DNA of 64,000 nucleotides from Straminergon stramineum (taxonomy: Eukaryota > Streptophyta > Bryopsida > Hypnales > Calliergonaceae): positions 20,789,968 to 20,853,967 of the forward strand of contig OY987263.1 in NCBI GenBank assembly GCA_963920665.1, read 5' to 3'. This document shows, in pieces, positions 44,344-57,600 of the stretch. Positions within the stretch are counted from its first letter, which is position 1; each line of letters begins with the position of its first letter. The translations under genes were made by a program, and so were the position numbers. Below the pieces are notes generated by a model. The model was not told the DNA's origin. It did no database searches and was given only the letters and a program-made list of their open reading frames with translations.

Positions 44344-45182
44344 ATAGTGATTGATGGGTAGAGAAAGGATGACAGTTCTGGATGAAAATTTGGAAGCTCA
44401 GTCATGAGTCATCCATCCCCCCTGGAGTCTTCTCTCCCAATTAAGTGAACTCTCAAGTGCTCCCGACTCTCAATTGCAACTTTCAAGTATTCATGAAGTC
44501 TTCACTTCAGTTGCAAATGCTTCATCGCAGGAGCGCTTCGTGATCATGGTGGGGATCCGTCTTGTGCTTCGTGCAAGGTAGGAATCTTCAATCTCTAACT
44601 CTCTTCACTTGGAACGAGACAGTAAAGTTGGCTGCAGAGGAGTACGTATCTGATTATCCTCACTTTCTTGAGTCTAGTTACAGTCTGTAGTAATCACTTG
44701 AATGTCTGGTTTGCATGATTGACGTTCGAGTTTGTTGAATGTTCCACAGGATGCAAGCTTCCGGAGGACGAAGAAAATCAACTGTTTCGATGTGAGATGA
44801 TTAGCCAGGCCCTCTTGCAGTTCTTTCTTTAGAATACGAGTCCAGGCCGGCCTTCAATTTCTCATGTTGATGCAATGTCTCATGTCAATCATGCAGGACA
44901 AGATAGTTACGGTTTCGATCTGCACAGTGCCCTGTTTCAACACCGTTTTACAGGTTTGTAGTTAGCCAGGTTCTCTTCTTTCCTTGGCTGTTTTCGGGGA
45001 GTGTATAGAACGCAACTAACACGGACACAAGTTTTCTCATATCGCAGGATTCGCAGCTATTCTTAACTGCTTATGCCGGTTTCCAAGAGAAGTAGGAGTT
45101 AGTCCGCGCGAAAGGCTAGAAGTGCTCAGGATCCGTTTGTGGAACTGACAGTGAGAACTAGATTTCCGTGTTAGTTTCAGAT

Positions 45183-46066
45183 CTGACTGAGTTCTCATAT
45201 CATACATGCTTGAAAACATTTCCACTGACCTGGCTCCTGGTCAGAGTTGCTGAGAGCTTAGAGTATTTCGAAGTTTAACATAAGAGTCGGAAGTCGTAGG
45301 AAATTCTCTGACTTGCGCTAATGTTGAATGAACTACTTGGCTGATGATTTTATCGTTTCTTCCAGGTGAGGGTTTGGGTGAGGTAAAAGTTGCTTAGTGG
45401 CAACGAAAACTTACAACTCCTTGCTCTGGCCGAAGAACATATCGTTTCTTCTAGCAGAGGAACTTAAGAGCCTTGTAGATGATTGACGAGTTCTCATATC
45501 ATACATGCTTGAAAACATTTCCACTGACCTCCTGCAGGTCAGAGTTGCTTAGAGCTTAGAATGTTTCGAAGTTGAACAGAAGAGTTGGAAGTCGTAGGAA
45601 ATGCACTTGCGCTAATGTTGATCGAACTACTTGGTTGCTGATTATATCGTTTCTTACAGGAGAGGGTGACGTGAAAGTTGCTTAGTGGCAACGAAAACTT
45701 ACAACTCCTTGCTCTGGCCGAAGATCATATCGTTTCCTCTAGCAGAGGAACTTAATAAGAGCCTTGTAGATGGTAGACGAGTTCTCATATCATACATGCT
45801 TGAACACATTTCCCCTGACCTCCTGGTCAGAGTTGCTTAGAGCTTAGAATATTTCGAAGTTGAACAGAAGAGTCTGGAGTCGTAGGAAATGCTCTTGTGC
45901 GAATGTTGATCAAACTACTTGGTTGCTGATTATATCGTTTCTTCCAGAAGAGGGTTTGGGTGAAGGTGAAAGTTGCTTAATAGTGGCAACGGAAACTTTC
46001 AACTACTTGCTCTGGCTGAAGAATATATCGTTTCTTCTAGCAGAGGAACTTAAGAGTCTTGTAGAT
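45183..46066 (+). repeat. ~290-299 bp tandem repeats upstream of GMI1, three copies
   Basis: Copies begin with GAGTTCTCATATCATACATG at about 45189, 45488 and 45779. Each continues TTTCC(A/C)CTGACC, GTCAGAGTTGCT, AGCTTAGA, TTTCGAAGTTGAACA, GTCGTAGGAAAT, ATATCGTTTCTTCCAG, GTGAAAGTTGCTTA, ACTCCTTGCTCTGG and AGAGGAACTTAAGAG. The similarity is high, so the duplication is fairly recent. Each copy repeats a splice-acceptor-like TTTCTTCCAG. Possible promoter or alternative 5' UTR exons of GMI1. Confidence 0.9.
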
Positions 46067-46068
46067 GA

Positions 46069-46610
46069 CAAGTTGAAAGCATCTGAGTCGCTGGAGAAGT
46101 AAGCTACCCGTGGTTTTGATCTACCGAGGGCCGTTCACAGCATTGAGGTACAGCAGGTTGGTCGTTACTACGCTCTTCTTTTCTTGACTATTTTCGGTGC
46201 ACTGCAACGAATTCTCTCAGGAGTTCTTCTCACATTTTTTCTATTCTTCATTACAAATGTCATCCTCCGTTGTATCTCAAGGCAAGGAACCAGGCTTTCC
46301 ATAAAAAAAGTGCTCACTTCAGTCCCACGGTCTGGGTGAAGGTGAAAGTTGCTTAATGGTAACGGAAACTTACAACTCCTTGCTCTGGAAGAAGAAGATG
46401 TCGTTTCTTCTTGCAGAGGAACTTAAGAGTCTTGTAGATGACGAGTTCTTGTGAGTTCTTAACAGGTTGGAAGCGTCTAAGTAGCTGGAGAAGTAAGCTA
46501 CCCGTGGTTTTGATCTACCGAGAGTCGTTCGCAGCATCGAGTTACAGCAGGTTGGTCTTTACTTCCTGAGCTCTTCTTTTCTTGACTATTTTCAGGAGTT
46601 TTCTCACATT
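46069..46610 (+). repeat. Second, overlapping duplication upstream of GMI1
   Basis: 46069-46197 and 46459-46608 match each other (GGAGAAGTAAGCTACCCGTG, GTTTTGATCTACCGAG, CAGCAGGTTGGTC, CTCTTCTTTTCTTGACTATT). 46329-46447 is a partial fourth copy of the ~295-bp unit. A block of about 390 bp was therefore duplicated as a whole. Confidence 0.85.
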
Positions 46611-47111
46611 TTAGCTATTCTTCATTACACATGTCATCCTCCATTGTATTTCAAGGTAAGGTAAGGAGCCAGGCTCTCTACTTCAACGGTGCCTCCGTTC
46701 AAGGCCAGGAGCCAGGCTTCCGCTTAAGAAGTGCTCACATCCAGGCCCATGGTTTGGGTGTAATTAACAGAAACAACTCCTTGCTCGAGTGTGTTAATTC
46801 CGTGGTGTGTTATAATTATGATTATGATGGTTCAGCTCTCCCGTGTTATGACTAAGATGATTGCTGTAGTGAGATGACTGGCCAAAGTTTCTCAAGACGA
46901 ATCTCTCAGATATATCACGGAAGTTGATGCAGTTGCCATCCCGTCTGCAGTTTTCAAACTCTCTACTTCAAGGGTTGTACTTTCTTTTTTCTCACTCTTC
47001 AGCAGTTGAAAGAGATTGTGAAGTATTGCATTGCCTTTCAGAGCTCCTCCCCTCTAACTCTGTGTGGTTCTATGTTCGCAGAGCAATTGTAAACTTCAGC
47101 GATCGAATGCG

Positions 47112-50100
47112 ATGGGAGAGCCAGGCTCTACTCCGCCCTCGGGCTCAAAGCGAGGTCGCCAAATAGTGGCCCTCGAAGAGTACTATCCCGTATCAGTGCC
47201 GACACCGGCGCACCCTGGAAGTCGTAACATTCGTCGCCGCAGCAGTTCTGGCTCTCCTGCTCAAGACGGAATAGTCCCCGGGGATGCTTACGAGTTTCTT
47301 GTGTATCTTCCAAATACAACCTCTGTGGTAGTGAGGGTCGACGCAACGACCTGCAAGAATTTGAAAGTGACGGAATTTGTGGAGCTCGTGAGAAATGAAC
47401 AGAGCTTGAACACTGATGCCAACGCCAAGCAAAAGCAGCGTGAAATCACATGGAAAAAAGGCGTATACATCACAGACTTCCAAGGGAATGCTGTCACTGA
47501 CGGGAGAGGTGTGTTTACCTCGTTGGGAGATGAATTCAAGGCCGGGAGGGGTCTTCTGCTACATGTGAGTACAGTCGACTGGAAGCCAATCTCAGCTTCT
47601 TTTCTTCTGCAATATCTCTGAGAATCGTGCATGTCTGTGACATGATTTTGGATTTTGAAAATCAGTCCCTCATGTATTTCAAATCGACGGAGCTAAATCC
47701 TGCCATGCTAGTTGCAAGTGGTGTTCGTCTCTATTTGGTCACCCAGATGTTCGGTCAACATTGGCTAACTTCTTTACCTGATCGAGTGGGCCTTGACAGG
47801 ATAGTCACCCTGATACTGTACACTCACACTCGGTAAGTTATTGCACTCCTAAGATCGTGAAAGCTGCACACTCAGCGCTCGCTATGTGGTTCCAAGTCGG
47901 AAACCAATTCAACTGATTGATTGTGGCCTTCAAATGTACAAGTTCGACATCAAAATTTGATTTCTTTATTTAATACCATCAGTTCTGTAACACGTCTCTA
48001 TTGTTTTGCGAAAATGTGGTTGTGCAGGATTTCTGGAATGTTACTCCAGAGACCCATTTGCTAGAGATCCTGCCACAGGATTATTCGGTTTTCTCAGCAC
48101 TGGCCGACGAGCTTGTATGATGACTCAAACTTCTATTATGTATAAATCATGTGTGAAGTTACTGTTGAATGTCTTTTTTGGAATGTTTGAAGTCCTACTA
48201 GTTTCAACTTCAGGGCTTGAAAATGAGGCGTTTCAATGTGCGCAGGACAATTCATTGCAGGCTGTATACCAACTGGGATCTGGAGATCGTCTCATATGGT
48301 AATCTCTCTTTGTGTCCATCAAGTAATTTTTTGCGAAGAGAATAGACTCTGTTTCTCAATTCTAATCTTAAGACAACTGAAGGCAGACATGTCTGATAAG
48401 TTTTTGTGGCCAGTGTGGACCTCGATCACAATAATGGGAGGATTACTATTTATGACACTGGCAAAGGGATGGACAGCACCCCTCAGAACTCTATTTCAAA
48501 ATGGTAAGATTTGCAACCTTCTTTGTCATTTCTGAACTTTTCTCCCCTGCTGTGGTAAGTACTCCATGAGCTAAGTTCCTGCACCAGTGGATAGATCAAA
48601 TTCTGCAAGTATAATTCTTATTCTTCCTTAATGCAAATTCTTCTGCACTGATTAGAAATCTTAATATGGATTTGCTTTGTAAAAAAATGATCCAAGTAAT
48701 GCCTGTGAGCTGCAATTCTGAGACTCTGACTGGACTGAACAGGGGAACCATGGGAAGTTCTATGTACCGACGCTTGGTCAATGAGGCGATCGGAATACCA
48801 CCTCCATACCTGAAGGTGGAAATCTGAAACTGTATTTGATAGTTTATTTTGATAAAGAAAATGGAAGTTTGAGTTGACATGCAAATTAAATTATTTCTAT
48901 GATATTCTTGAGAAAATATTCCATTTGTGTAATATATCCCTGAGATCCTTAACAAAGCTGAAATCACTTGGACTTTGTTGAAGAGCCTTGCCACTTATGA
49001 GCTGTATGCGAGCTGCATTTAACTTACTGATTGTGACGAGTAAAAGGAATCCAGGGAGGATCATTCACTTTGTTGGGTGATTTCGTGTGCAGCCTAATTT
49101 TGGTATGTTCGGATTAGGAGGGATAGGAGCTGGGCTTCACTTGGGCGGGTACCTTCCAAACTCAACGCATTTTGTTCAAAACCAGGATTTTGATGTTTGC
49201 ATGCCTCTCAGATCTTGAAAATCTGGATTCAAGACTTTTGCAATCTATTATGTCAGTAGAACTCTGGTGTATTTCTTTTCACTCCGTGTCCGAAGTGTTT
49301 TGTGAAAGATCCTCCTTTGCTCCTTGCTTCTCCGTCGTTTCAGATATTTAAACACGAGATGTTGTGATACTCTCTTGAGATCAGGGAGCTTGGTTGGCTC
49401 ATGTTCGTTTCTTACATTAGCTCCACTGTGGAAAAATTAGCTTCTAGGGTTTTCCACACTTTAGTACTATAAGATTTGGACGTGGTCCTATTTAGAATTG
49501 CTGAATTTTTTTCTTCCCTCTGATCAATATTTGTGCAGAAGCATATCAGTCTCATCGAAAACAAAGACGTCTGAGCGGGTGGTTGTGTTGCATCTGGCGA
49601 AGGAGACACTGGAAGCGAACGTAAAAGCTGGTAGTGTTTGGAAGGTACTTAATTGGACACTATGCTTTGACCGCTCTTTACAATTGAACTCTCATTGATC
49701 CACATCGATTCTTTCGAGGAAAATTTATACTAGCTTGACTGTCAACTAGATACGCTTGAGCAGTGCACTGACTGTGTTCGTCGTATGTGTAGACGGGAGG
49801 TGAGTTTCGTGCACCAACAGATCAAGAGCTTCAATGGTCTCCCCATGGCAGCTTCACGAAGGTAATCTACTCAGTTAGAAGTTTGCTTCACCGCCTTCAC
49901 ATGTTCGGCTGATCAGATGATTGATCGGAAGAAAATAATATGTTTCACTGTAGAATAAATGTCTCTTAATTATCTCAGCCTGCCAGCTTTCTAGTTTATT
50001 CTTACCAATTGGAAATCAGTATCAACTTTAATGCAGATCTCACGGCAGAGTAATCCAATTCGAAAGTTTTATATCTGAGGATTCCTGATTCCTATAGATC

Positions 50101-51640
50101 TCCCAAAAACTTGAATCGATCGGTAATTAGAATATAATTTTTTTTCTATACTCAATGGATTATTTACTGATAACCCACCACACTGTATGTCACAGGTAGA
50201 AATTTCGAATCTGAACCGGGAAATCATAACATGGAGAGTTGAAGACGTTCAACGCAAGCTTAAGGATTTCTATTTCCCATATATTCAGGTACAAGTACCC
50301 TAATCGATTAAGTTTGATGTAGATGAAAAGTACCCTAATCGATTCAGTTTGATGCTGATGAATAATTATAATCTGTCGTACGCATGTGTGATTGTGTGCC
50401 CGGCTTCAAAAGCACGACTTAATCATCATTCTCTTGATTTTTTTCCAGAATGACGATGGAGCTAGTGGTATGACCTCTAGGCCTGTTGAAATCCGGGTGA
50501 GCACTACGTCACCCTCTTCATCACGATTTTGTTCTATCGCTCGAGGTAAGGATTTGATGAAAGCTAAGGTGGCATGCATGCTTCATATGCAGGTTAATGG
50601 TGAAGATCTGGCTGGAGTATTGGGTGGTGAGGTTTCTCTCGCAAATTACTTTTCTGGTGTTGGAGAGCCATATGTACTATCCCTGGAGTTCATCAAATCC
50701 TCACCAGGTATTTCCAAGAAGTGCTATTCAGACATGACACAGATTCTCGCTTAAGTTTGGGAAAGACAAAATAAAAGGCGCTCAGGAGTTAATTGATTGC
50801 TATCTGTTTTAGTCATTTTGTTCCATTGTGCTTTCCATTGACCACGTAGGGTAGCCTGGTTAGCAGTTCTGCATCTCCTCTTTCTGATTTCACTCATTAT
50901 ACAGAAGATCGAGTTGCTGCTTTCCTTGCTTCATTTAGATTCGAGGCAGCAGAAGTTCGTACTGAGCAAGGATTAGTATTACAGAACTTGTTATATTGAC
51001 TGTGGAGCATGCAGGAGGTGGATTTGATAGAGCGAATGCCCGCATCACTTGCCATTACTTCCCTATCAATAAGGTGTGCAGTAATCAGTTGTATATGGAA
51101 CCAAATGATGGCATAATGGTTGTTTGTTAAAAGGACTGCACGTTGCACATATTCCATAACAACATTTGCATTTCTTGCTGGTAAATTTGCGTGGATCAAT
51201 ATATAATCGTCATGAATGATAAACAGGGACGTGAAGCGATTGATGAAATCCTTGAGAAACTCAAGGAGGAGGACCCAAGATTCATGGAACCAGGCGTTCT
51301 CGGCGAAGTGAACTTTGATAACTACTCACGCCGTTCTATACGCCGACTAGGTCGCTTGCTTCCACGCGCACGGGGGGTAAGGATTTGTGAATGTTTGCTT
51401 TCACTACTTTGACTTGCAGGTGTATTCCATGATTGATGTATTTCAGAAGTAATTAATTTTACAAAGAGTAGTGGCATACTGTTGCACACGGACCAGCTAG
51501 TAGTACCGTATCCTCTCAGTAACCAGCACTTGTGACCTCTTTTCATATGCAGGGAAGGCTTCCGTTTATGGAGGTAAAGAAGTTCCACAAAGAAAATGAA
51601 GTAAACAGGCACTGCTACAAACGAGCAAAGGCCTTCATAG
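47112..51640 (+). other. GMI1 exons 1-14 (ATPase head and transducer region)
   Basis: Exons: 47112-47564, 48028-48114, 48246-48298, 48414-48503, 48743-48815, 49093-49148, 49539-49644, 49793-49861, 50196-50288, 50449-50496, 50593-50707, 51015-51073, 51227-51376, 51553-51640. The GHKL motifs fall in exons 2-6. Exon 13 holds LKEEDPRFMEPG and RRLGRLLPRARG; exon 14 holds LPFMEVKK. The residue four before the N-box Asn is Asp178, where GHKL proteins normally have Glu. Confidence 0.88.
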
Positions 51641-54600
51641 GTACTGAATTTTGCAAAGATTATAGTAAATTTAGCACAATTCTTATTAGTGTCAGTACCA
51701 TATCCTTGTGTTTTTGAGGGTCACAATGAATGTTTCTAGATACATTCTCAGGTTGTCTTCTGAAATAGATTTCTTTCATTAATTCATCAAGTCGATCTTT
51801 AGAAATTGCAATCAGAGACTACAGAACTTTGCTTGCTGGAATTCTTTCTTTGGTTATTTGGAAGACTATTATAATTGTAAACGTGTATGTATGGTGTAAG
51901 CAGATACGGATGCGGGGTTTGTACCAACCCACTCCAAAGTAAGTTCCTGATCCTGTCCTATCCTACGCGATTCAAGGATTCATGTCTTCGGATATTTGTA
52001 CGTTATTGAGATTGTGTCGTTGAGTTTCTAAGCATTACATGTTGATGAGCATGCAGACTGATCTTGATCCAAACCACGCCTTTACTGAGGCTCTCTTAAA
52101 GTTGGGTTCGGGTCTGCAAACAGTGGACTCTGCTAGAGGTTCGTTGAAAAATCTTCCAGCTCGTTGCTTTCGTGCAGGATGATTATTTTTTATCTGCCAG
52201 TGCTATAAGTCGATCGTCATCTTACCAAGCACTAGCTGATACATATGAGTACCTTTAAAATCAGTCGGTCCAATTGAATGACGTCACATATGTCCCAGGA
52301 AGCCAAGAAGAACGACTATGTCATGTTTCCGTGAAGGCTACTAGCTTAATTAATGCACTGATTTGACTGTAAATACCTTGATTTCTCAGGAGTTGTTGCT
52401 GTAACCGTCACGCGCAATGATGCTGTCATCAAGCCTGAACATCTGGCCGCAGATTACAAAATGTGGATTACAAGAAATCACGAAAAGTTTGACGTCGGTG
52501 CCATCATAGACGAGTTTAGTGCTGTCATTGTATCCAAGCCGCACCACAAGGAAGAACTAAATATCAAAGACGTCGGTGAGAAACCACTCGCTTACAGAAA
52601 GTATCACACTCCATTGCCACCTTGTATTGCCATGAATCATAAGTACCAACTCACGAGCAGATGACTGACTAGCTAGCTTGTCCTAATTTTCAAACAATCT
52701 ATGTTGACTTCCTATTGTGCTGATCGAGTTGTTGAATTTCTTAGTAAGGAGTATCTTCTTTCCGGATTTGGTTAGACTAGTCCTAATTTTCAAACAATAT
52801 GACTATGTTCCCTTTCTGATAAATTGCTTAATTTCTTGGTCCTGAAGGAATACCTTAGACTATCCGGATTTAGTCAGACTACAATTGTTGCATTATCTGA
52901 TTCTAGTTACTTTCCTTTCGCAGTTTTTCGAGTGGTATACGATATCAAGTGCGGAGATTTCAACTGGAAGGTAGGGAAGAATGAGGCGCCTATAAGATTG
53001 AAGCTCCTGAAGGGCCTCCCCGGTCTGAATATTATTGATACGACCGTACTCTACGTGACTGTAGAGTGCTTCATTTCCGATGGCTTGGCTGATGAACCAG
53101 GTACAGTACGTTACATAGGGATTACCGTGGGGATGACTTTACATTCATTTGTTATAACTAAAAGAAAGTACGTCTAGGCAATGTGTTTGATAATTTTTCT
53201 AGCAATCAGATTCAATCTTGAGGCTGGTTCGATTTTGTTAACCCCAGCCCACAAACTCTCCCTTTTACCATCATTTTCAAATAACTCTATGGGGCAGCTA
53301 TTGCTGGTTCAATTCATCCTGTTCAGGTACATGCTTTTGTTTTCTAAACAACATTCGTGAGCCACATATACTTCCATGAATGTGTCAAGACCTCTGAGTA
53401 TAGTTTCTTGACAGAAGAGTGCGTGAATCGAATCTAACTTGTTCACTGCTGCAGGCCAGACCCGGGGCGAGACTAGGATCATATGCAGGTATTGCTTACC
53501 TCAAGACCTTGTGTTGCATTGGGTTCCTTGCTGTTTTTTCTCTTGTTTTGGATTTCTAAACCTATAAGGAGTCGTTGCCACTAGCGCTGGACCCGGCTTG
53601 CAAGCGCATAAAATAGCTGGTTAAACCTATAGCATATTCGCTAAACCCTAAACCCTAAACCAGATAAAACCAGATAAAACCAGATAACCCTATAATATAA
53701 TTGTAGACTTAGATTAAAGTGGCATCAACCTGTCATATGCATCTGGCAATTAGCTCTCAGAAGCGATCAGCACATGCACCCTGATTCAAAATATGTAGCC
53801 CCATGATTTAAAGGATGTTAGCTGGTCTCGTGAGCCATTAGGCGCGGCTGCCTCAGTCGTGAGCTCGATCTGAGCTTGGGTTTCTTGAAGTCACCCTAGA
53901 ATGAGTAATATTGTTTTTCATGAATTTTGATGAGATGAATTGAGGAACTTCTTCAGGTCGTTGGGCGTACCTGAGGAGCGCGGGAGCAGAGAAACAGTGG
54001 ATGAGAACCAAGAGCATACTTTCGTTCTTGGAGAATCTCGAGTATTCCCGATTGAAATACTCTTCAGTGCCAAGGTAGAGTTAGTATTTATAATTTCCCA
54101 TTCTTTAATTCTTGGTTGCCATGTTAAAATCTACATTGAGTGTCTTCTAGGAAACCTCTGCCGTTTTATGCGATTGGCGGTATATGCCAACCACAGGTCA
54201 TCTTGCAAGTAGGCCCAGACCTGAGAATTTTAATTAGTGAATTTAGGCCTCTTCATTAAACCTCCCCTTTTATCCTAAATGTTTCGCTAAGTCCAATATC
54301 CTAATTCAGTATGATTGGATTGCACTCAAATCTGTGTGCCTTGCAGTGTGAGGTGGTCGATGAAGCGGTATGGCGCAGGCAAGAAGAAAAAGCTCAAAGC
54401 AAGTCACCTGCATTCATTGAGATTCTCAATGAGCAAGCAGTAAGTGTCTACTTTAATCCTTTTTGTTCCTTAAATTATTGACGTTTTAATCTTCTTGAAT
54501 AATTTTAATCAGCACACTAATAATTATTCCGTGAGTTGCGATTAATGAAACTAATTACAGGAAGTACCAACACAAGATGAGTCTGGAGTGCTCTTCAAAA

Positions 54601-57600
54601 ATGAAGTGCTTGAACTAAGAATAGGATGATCGAGCTTAAGACAATCATAATAAATAATAGTAACGACTCCAAAGAACCTATAACATTAGTTTATATAGGG
54701 CGCACTCCTCCTTTCCATTGATGTTTTATAAAATTTTCCATGAAACATACACAACGAAAATCAATTAGAAGAGGTGGAATTTTCAAAACGTTCATCATTC
54801 TGGTAGGCGATTCATCGATTGAGCATGTTTGGGTTGATACATTTCCTGTGTACAGAGCTTCCCAAACCACGCAAATTTGATAGCAGGAGCAGTTCTGCCC
54901 ACTGAGATCATTGCAGTGGTGAGGCCAAAGATTTGGAGGGATCATATGACAGGAAAAGGAAAAGGTGCTGACTCAAGGCGCTCGCAGAAGTATATCATCG
55001 CAGAGTCCATGGAGATGAGTTTGGTCGTGGGCAAAATGAAATATCATCCTCCGGAAGTGGGCTTCTCGGTGGATGAGATGTTGAAAAAAGTCAACGAAAA
55101 AATCTGCGCAAAAGTTGAAAAAACTTTTGAGAGAAAAGTTTCAGCATCCACTGGAAGTAACGTCAAGGGATTGTACTTTTTCAGCACCAAGGGTAACGAA
55201 CTCGAGCACATCGCTCGAACAACTGGGACATACTTTCTCTTCTTCACTCTGGTATGTAGAATTCTCCCTTCTCTGTAGACTCTTTGCAAATTTTATGTAT
55301 CGATTTTATTCACTTAATTCTCCCATAGCGACCTTAATTAGTGGCACAGCTCCTGGGAAAAACTCCGTGGAGAGCTCGACAATGGTATTCATGAAGGAAG
55401 ACGTTTATTAAGCTAGTGGGCTACAGTTTCTAGAGAAGGAATTGGCGGCTGAATTCTTTATAGGCCTCTACTTTGAATTCACCTAATTCCAACATAATCA
55501 TTCTTCTTATGGGTGTGGCTCGGGGTTTAGGTAAGTCCAAAATATCAGGATGTGGCTGCACTGATGGTGCGCATCAATGTTGCACCATCCCCTAAAATAG
55601 GAAAGTGGACCATATGCTCCCATCCTGGGGACTGCAACGAACATCACCAAAATCACAGCGCGGAGCTGATGAGAGTAAGGTAGGTGATGAAATTCCAAGC
55701 AGTTTGGGCAGACCTTCAGACATGGAGATCATTGCTTTCGAATCCAAGGCATCATTTAATCGATCGTGAACAAACACATTCAATGTTAACATATTTAATT
55801 TGCTTTTGCAAACAATTGCAGGCTTGGAGAAAAGCTTCCTTTGAAGTTGTATTTGAGTCGGTTTGATGAGTTTGACAATCCTTTGGAGTTTAAGCAAATC
55901 CCTCGTGATATTACATGCGACGTCCTTTCTAAAGAAGGTCGCCCACTCAACATCTCCATGGCTGTTTCGAAAGACCTGCTCATGATACCAGATGAAGACC
56001 ATCTCAACCTTGAAATTCCGGTTAGATTCTGTCTTGACAATTTCTGATAGTCAATCTAATGATGCAACTGTCAAGTGGTTGAACCCTCTCGACGGATTTT
56101 TTGTTGAGTGCAATTTGACTCATTTATCAGTTAACCTACTTAGGAATTTTTTACTCAATTTCGGTGGGGGTGGAAGTCGCAGGCGATAAGAATAGGTCAA
56201 GGGAACCTTGAACCACTCAAGCCAACAATGCAGGCTGTAATGAGGCTGATTGTTGCTGGTAACCCAGTAGGAAGTTTCTCCATATCAGGTTAGTACATTT
56301 CTTCGACATGCTTAGTGCTACTAATTGATGAACCTTAATTTCGCAGGGGTTCGACAGATATCATAATCAAATTGTTCATTTAGTCCACTTCTAAGAGAAT
56401 CATTAGACAAAGCTGGATCTTCCGGTCTCAAATTTTTTTAGAAGGGATTGTAAGATTGTTTCATTCGATTTCTTAACAATATCTGACTAAAAAAAGGAAT
56501 TTTTTAAGGAATACAAGGAATTATTGAGTACTGTAGTAGCCAGGTTCGTTTTCCCAAGTCCCAGCATTCTTAATAATAGTTTCATTCTATGACATGTTCT
56601 CAAATTTGCTGCAGTGTTGCCGGGACGAGTAGCATCAGCTCGTATGAAGGAGAGCGAAGCACTAGACGACGGCCTACACCCTGGGCATATTATAGAAAAG
56701 ATCATCTTTGAGGTAAATTACCGCCAATAATTTTAGAATTCCTTCAGTGTTTGACATATTATTACCAATGGCCACTAATTCTTTGAGCTGGAAACACTTG
56801 GCGCTGGTTTCTGTCCAGATTAACTGCATCCTCTCCTCATTTCCAAGTCTCCGATCTGAAAACTTTGAGCAAATACAAAAAACTTCGCAAAGCACCTGCC
56901 TAAAAGCTTTTGATAGTGGTTATCTCGATTATTTTTTTTTTAATAAGTGAATCTTTTAACTTCTGAAGTTTTAATTATGCCAATGCCAGAACTCAAATGA
57001 GATTATACCACACAAATTATTCTCGTAACAAAATCACAAAATGTGGATTGAATTGAGCCCCCGATCAGACCCAAGTGTGACAGTGCATGTGGTATGTGCA
57101 GGTTCTGGACAGTCATCAGAACCCCGTTTCATCTGATGAGAAAGTCAAGGTGGTCTTGGAGGGTTTTGCGTTCCAGGACAAAGTCGGACACACTCGTTCA
57201 GTAAGCTCATCATCCTCTTTTCAGCACAACGTACATGGAAGTCTTGAAGAGTTCACGGCAAAGAATGATAGATTTGTGTTCGAATTTTAATTTGCAAGAT
57301 TTGAACAGTTTTTCAAGTAGTGTGAAGTCAGTTCTTGAATTCTTTCATGCTTGTGATAAAACTGATGCAAGCAAATCCGCTTTTTCAAATGCAGGTGGAC
57401 GGAAATGGTTGTCTGGACCTTGCGATGCGACTCCGAGTTACGGCGAACTATGGAGACGAAGGTATCAATTTTTTTTCAAGTACTGCTAGTTCCTGAATAT
57501 ATCAGCTTAAACTTTTGCTTCCGAAATCTCAACCATTCAAATTCTCCAATTGCAACTCGCTTTTAATCTGAAATATATCACGTCGTCTCTGCAGCTTGTT

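Larger units (their letters stand above)
44344..47111 (+). promoter_or_regulatory. GMI1 promoter/leader region
   Basis: Moderate-GC sequence between the hairpin and the GMI1 start codon, largely made of the tandem duplications listed separately. TATGTTCGCAG at 47071-47081 is a good splice acceptor just before the start codon, suggesting a 5' UTR intron. The transcription start cannot be placed without RNA data. Confidence 0.45.

Noticed and set aside
55328..55389. Extra GMI1 exon after CCCATAG
   Set aside because: No acceptor gives an open frame in the required phase, while exon 54856-55251 joins directly to 55531 in phase and gives a sensible protein.
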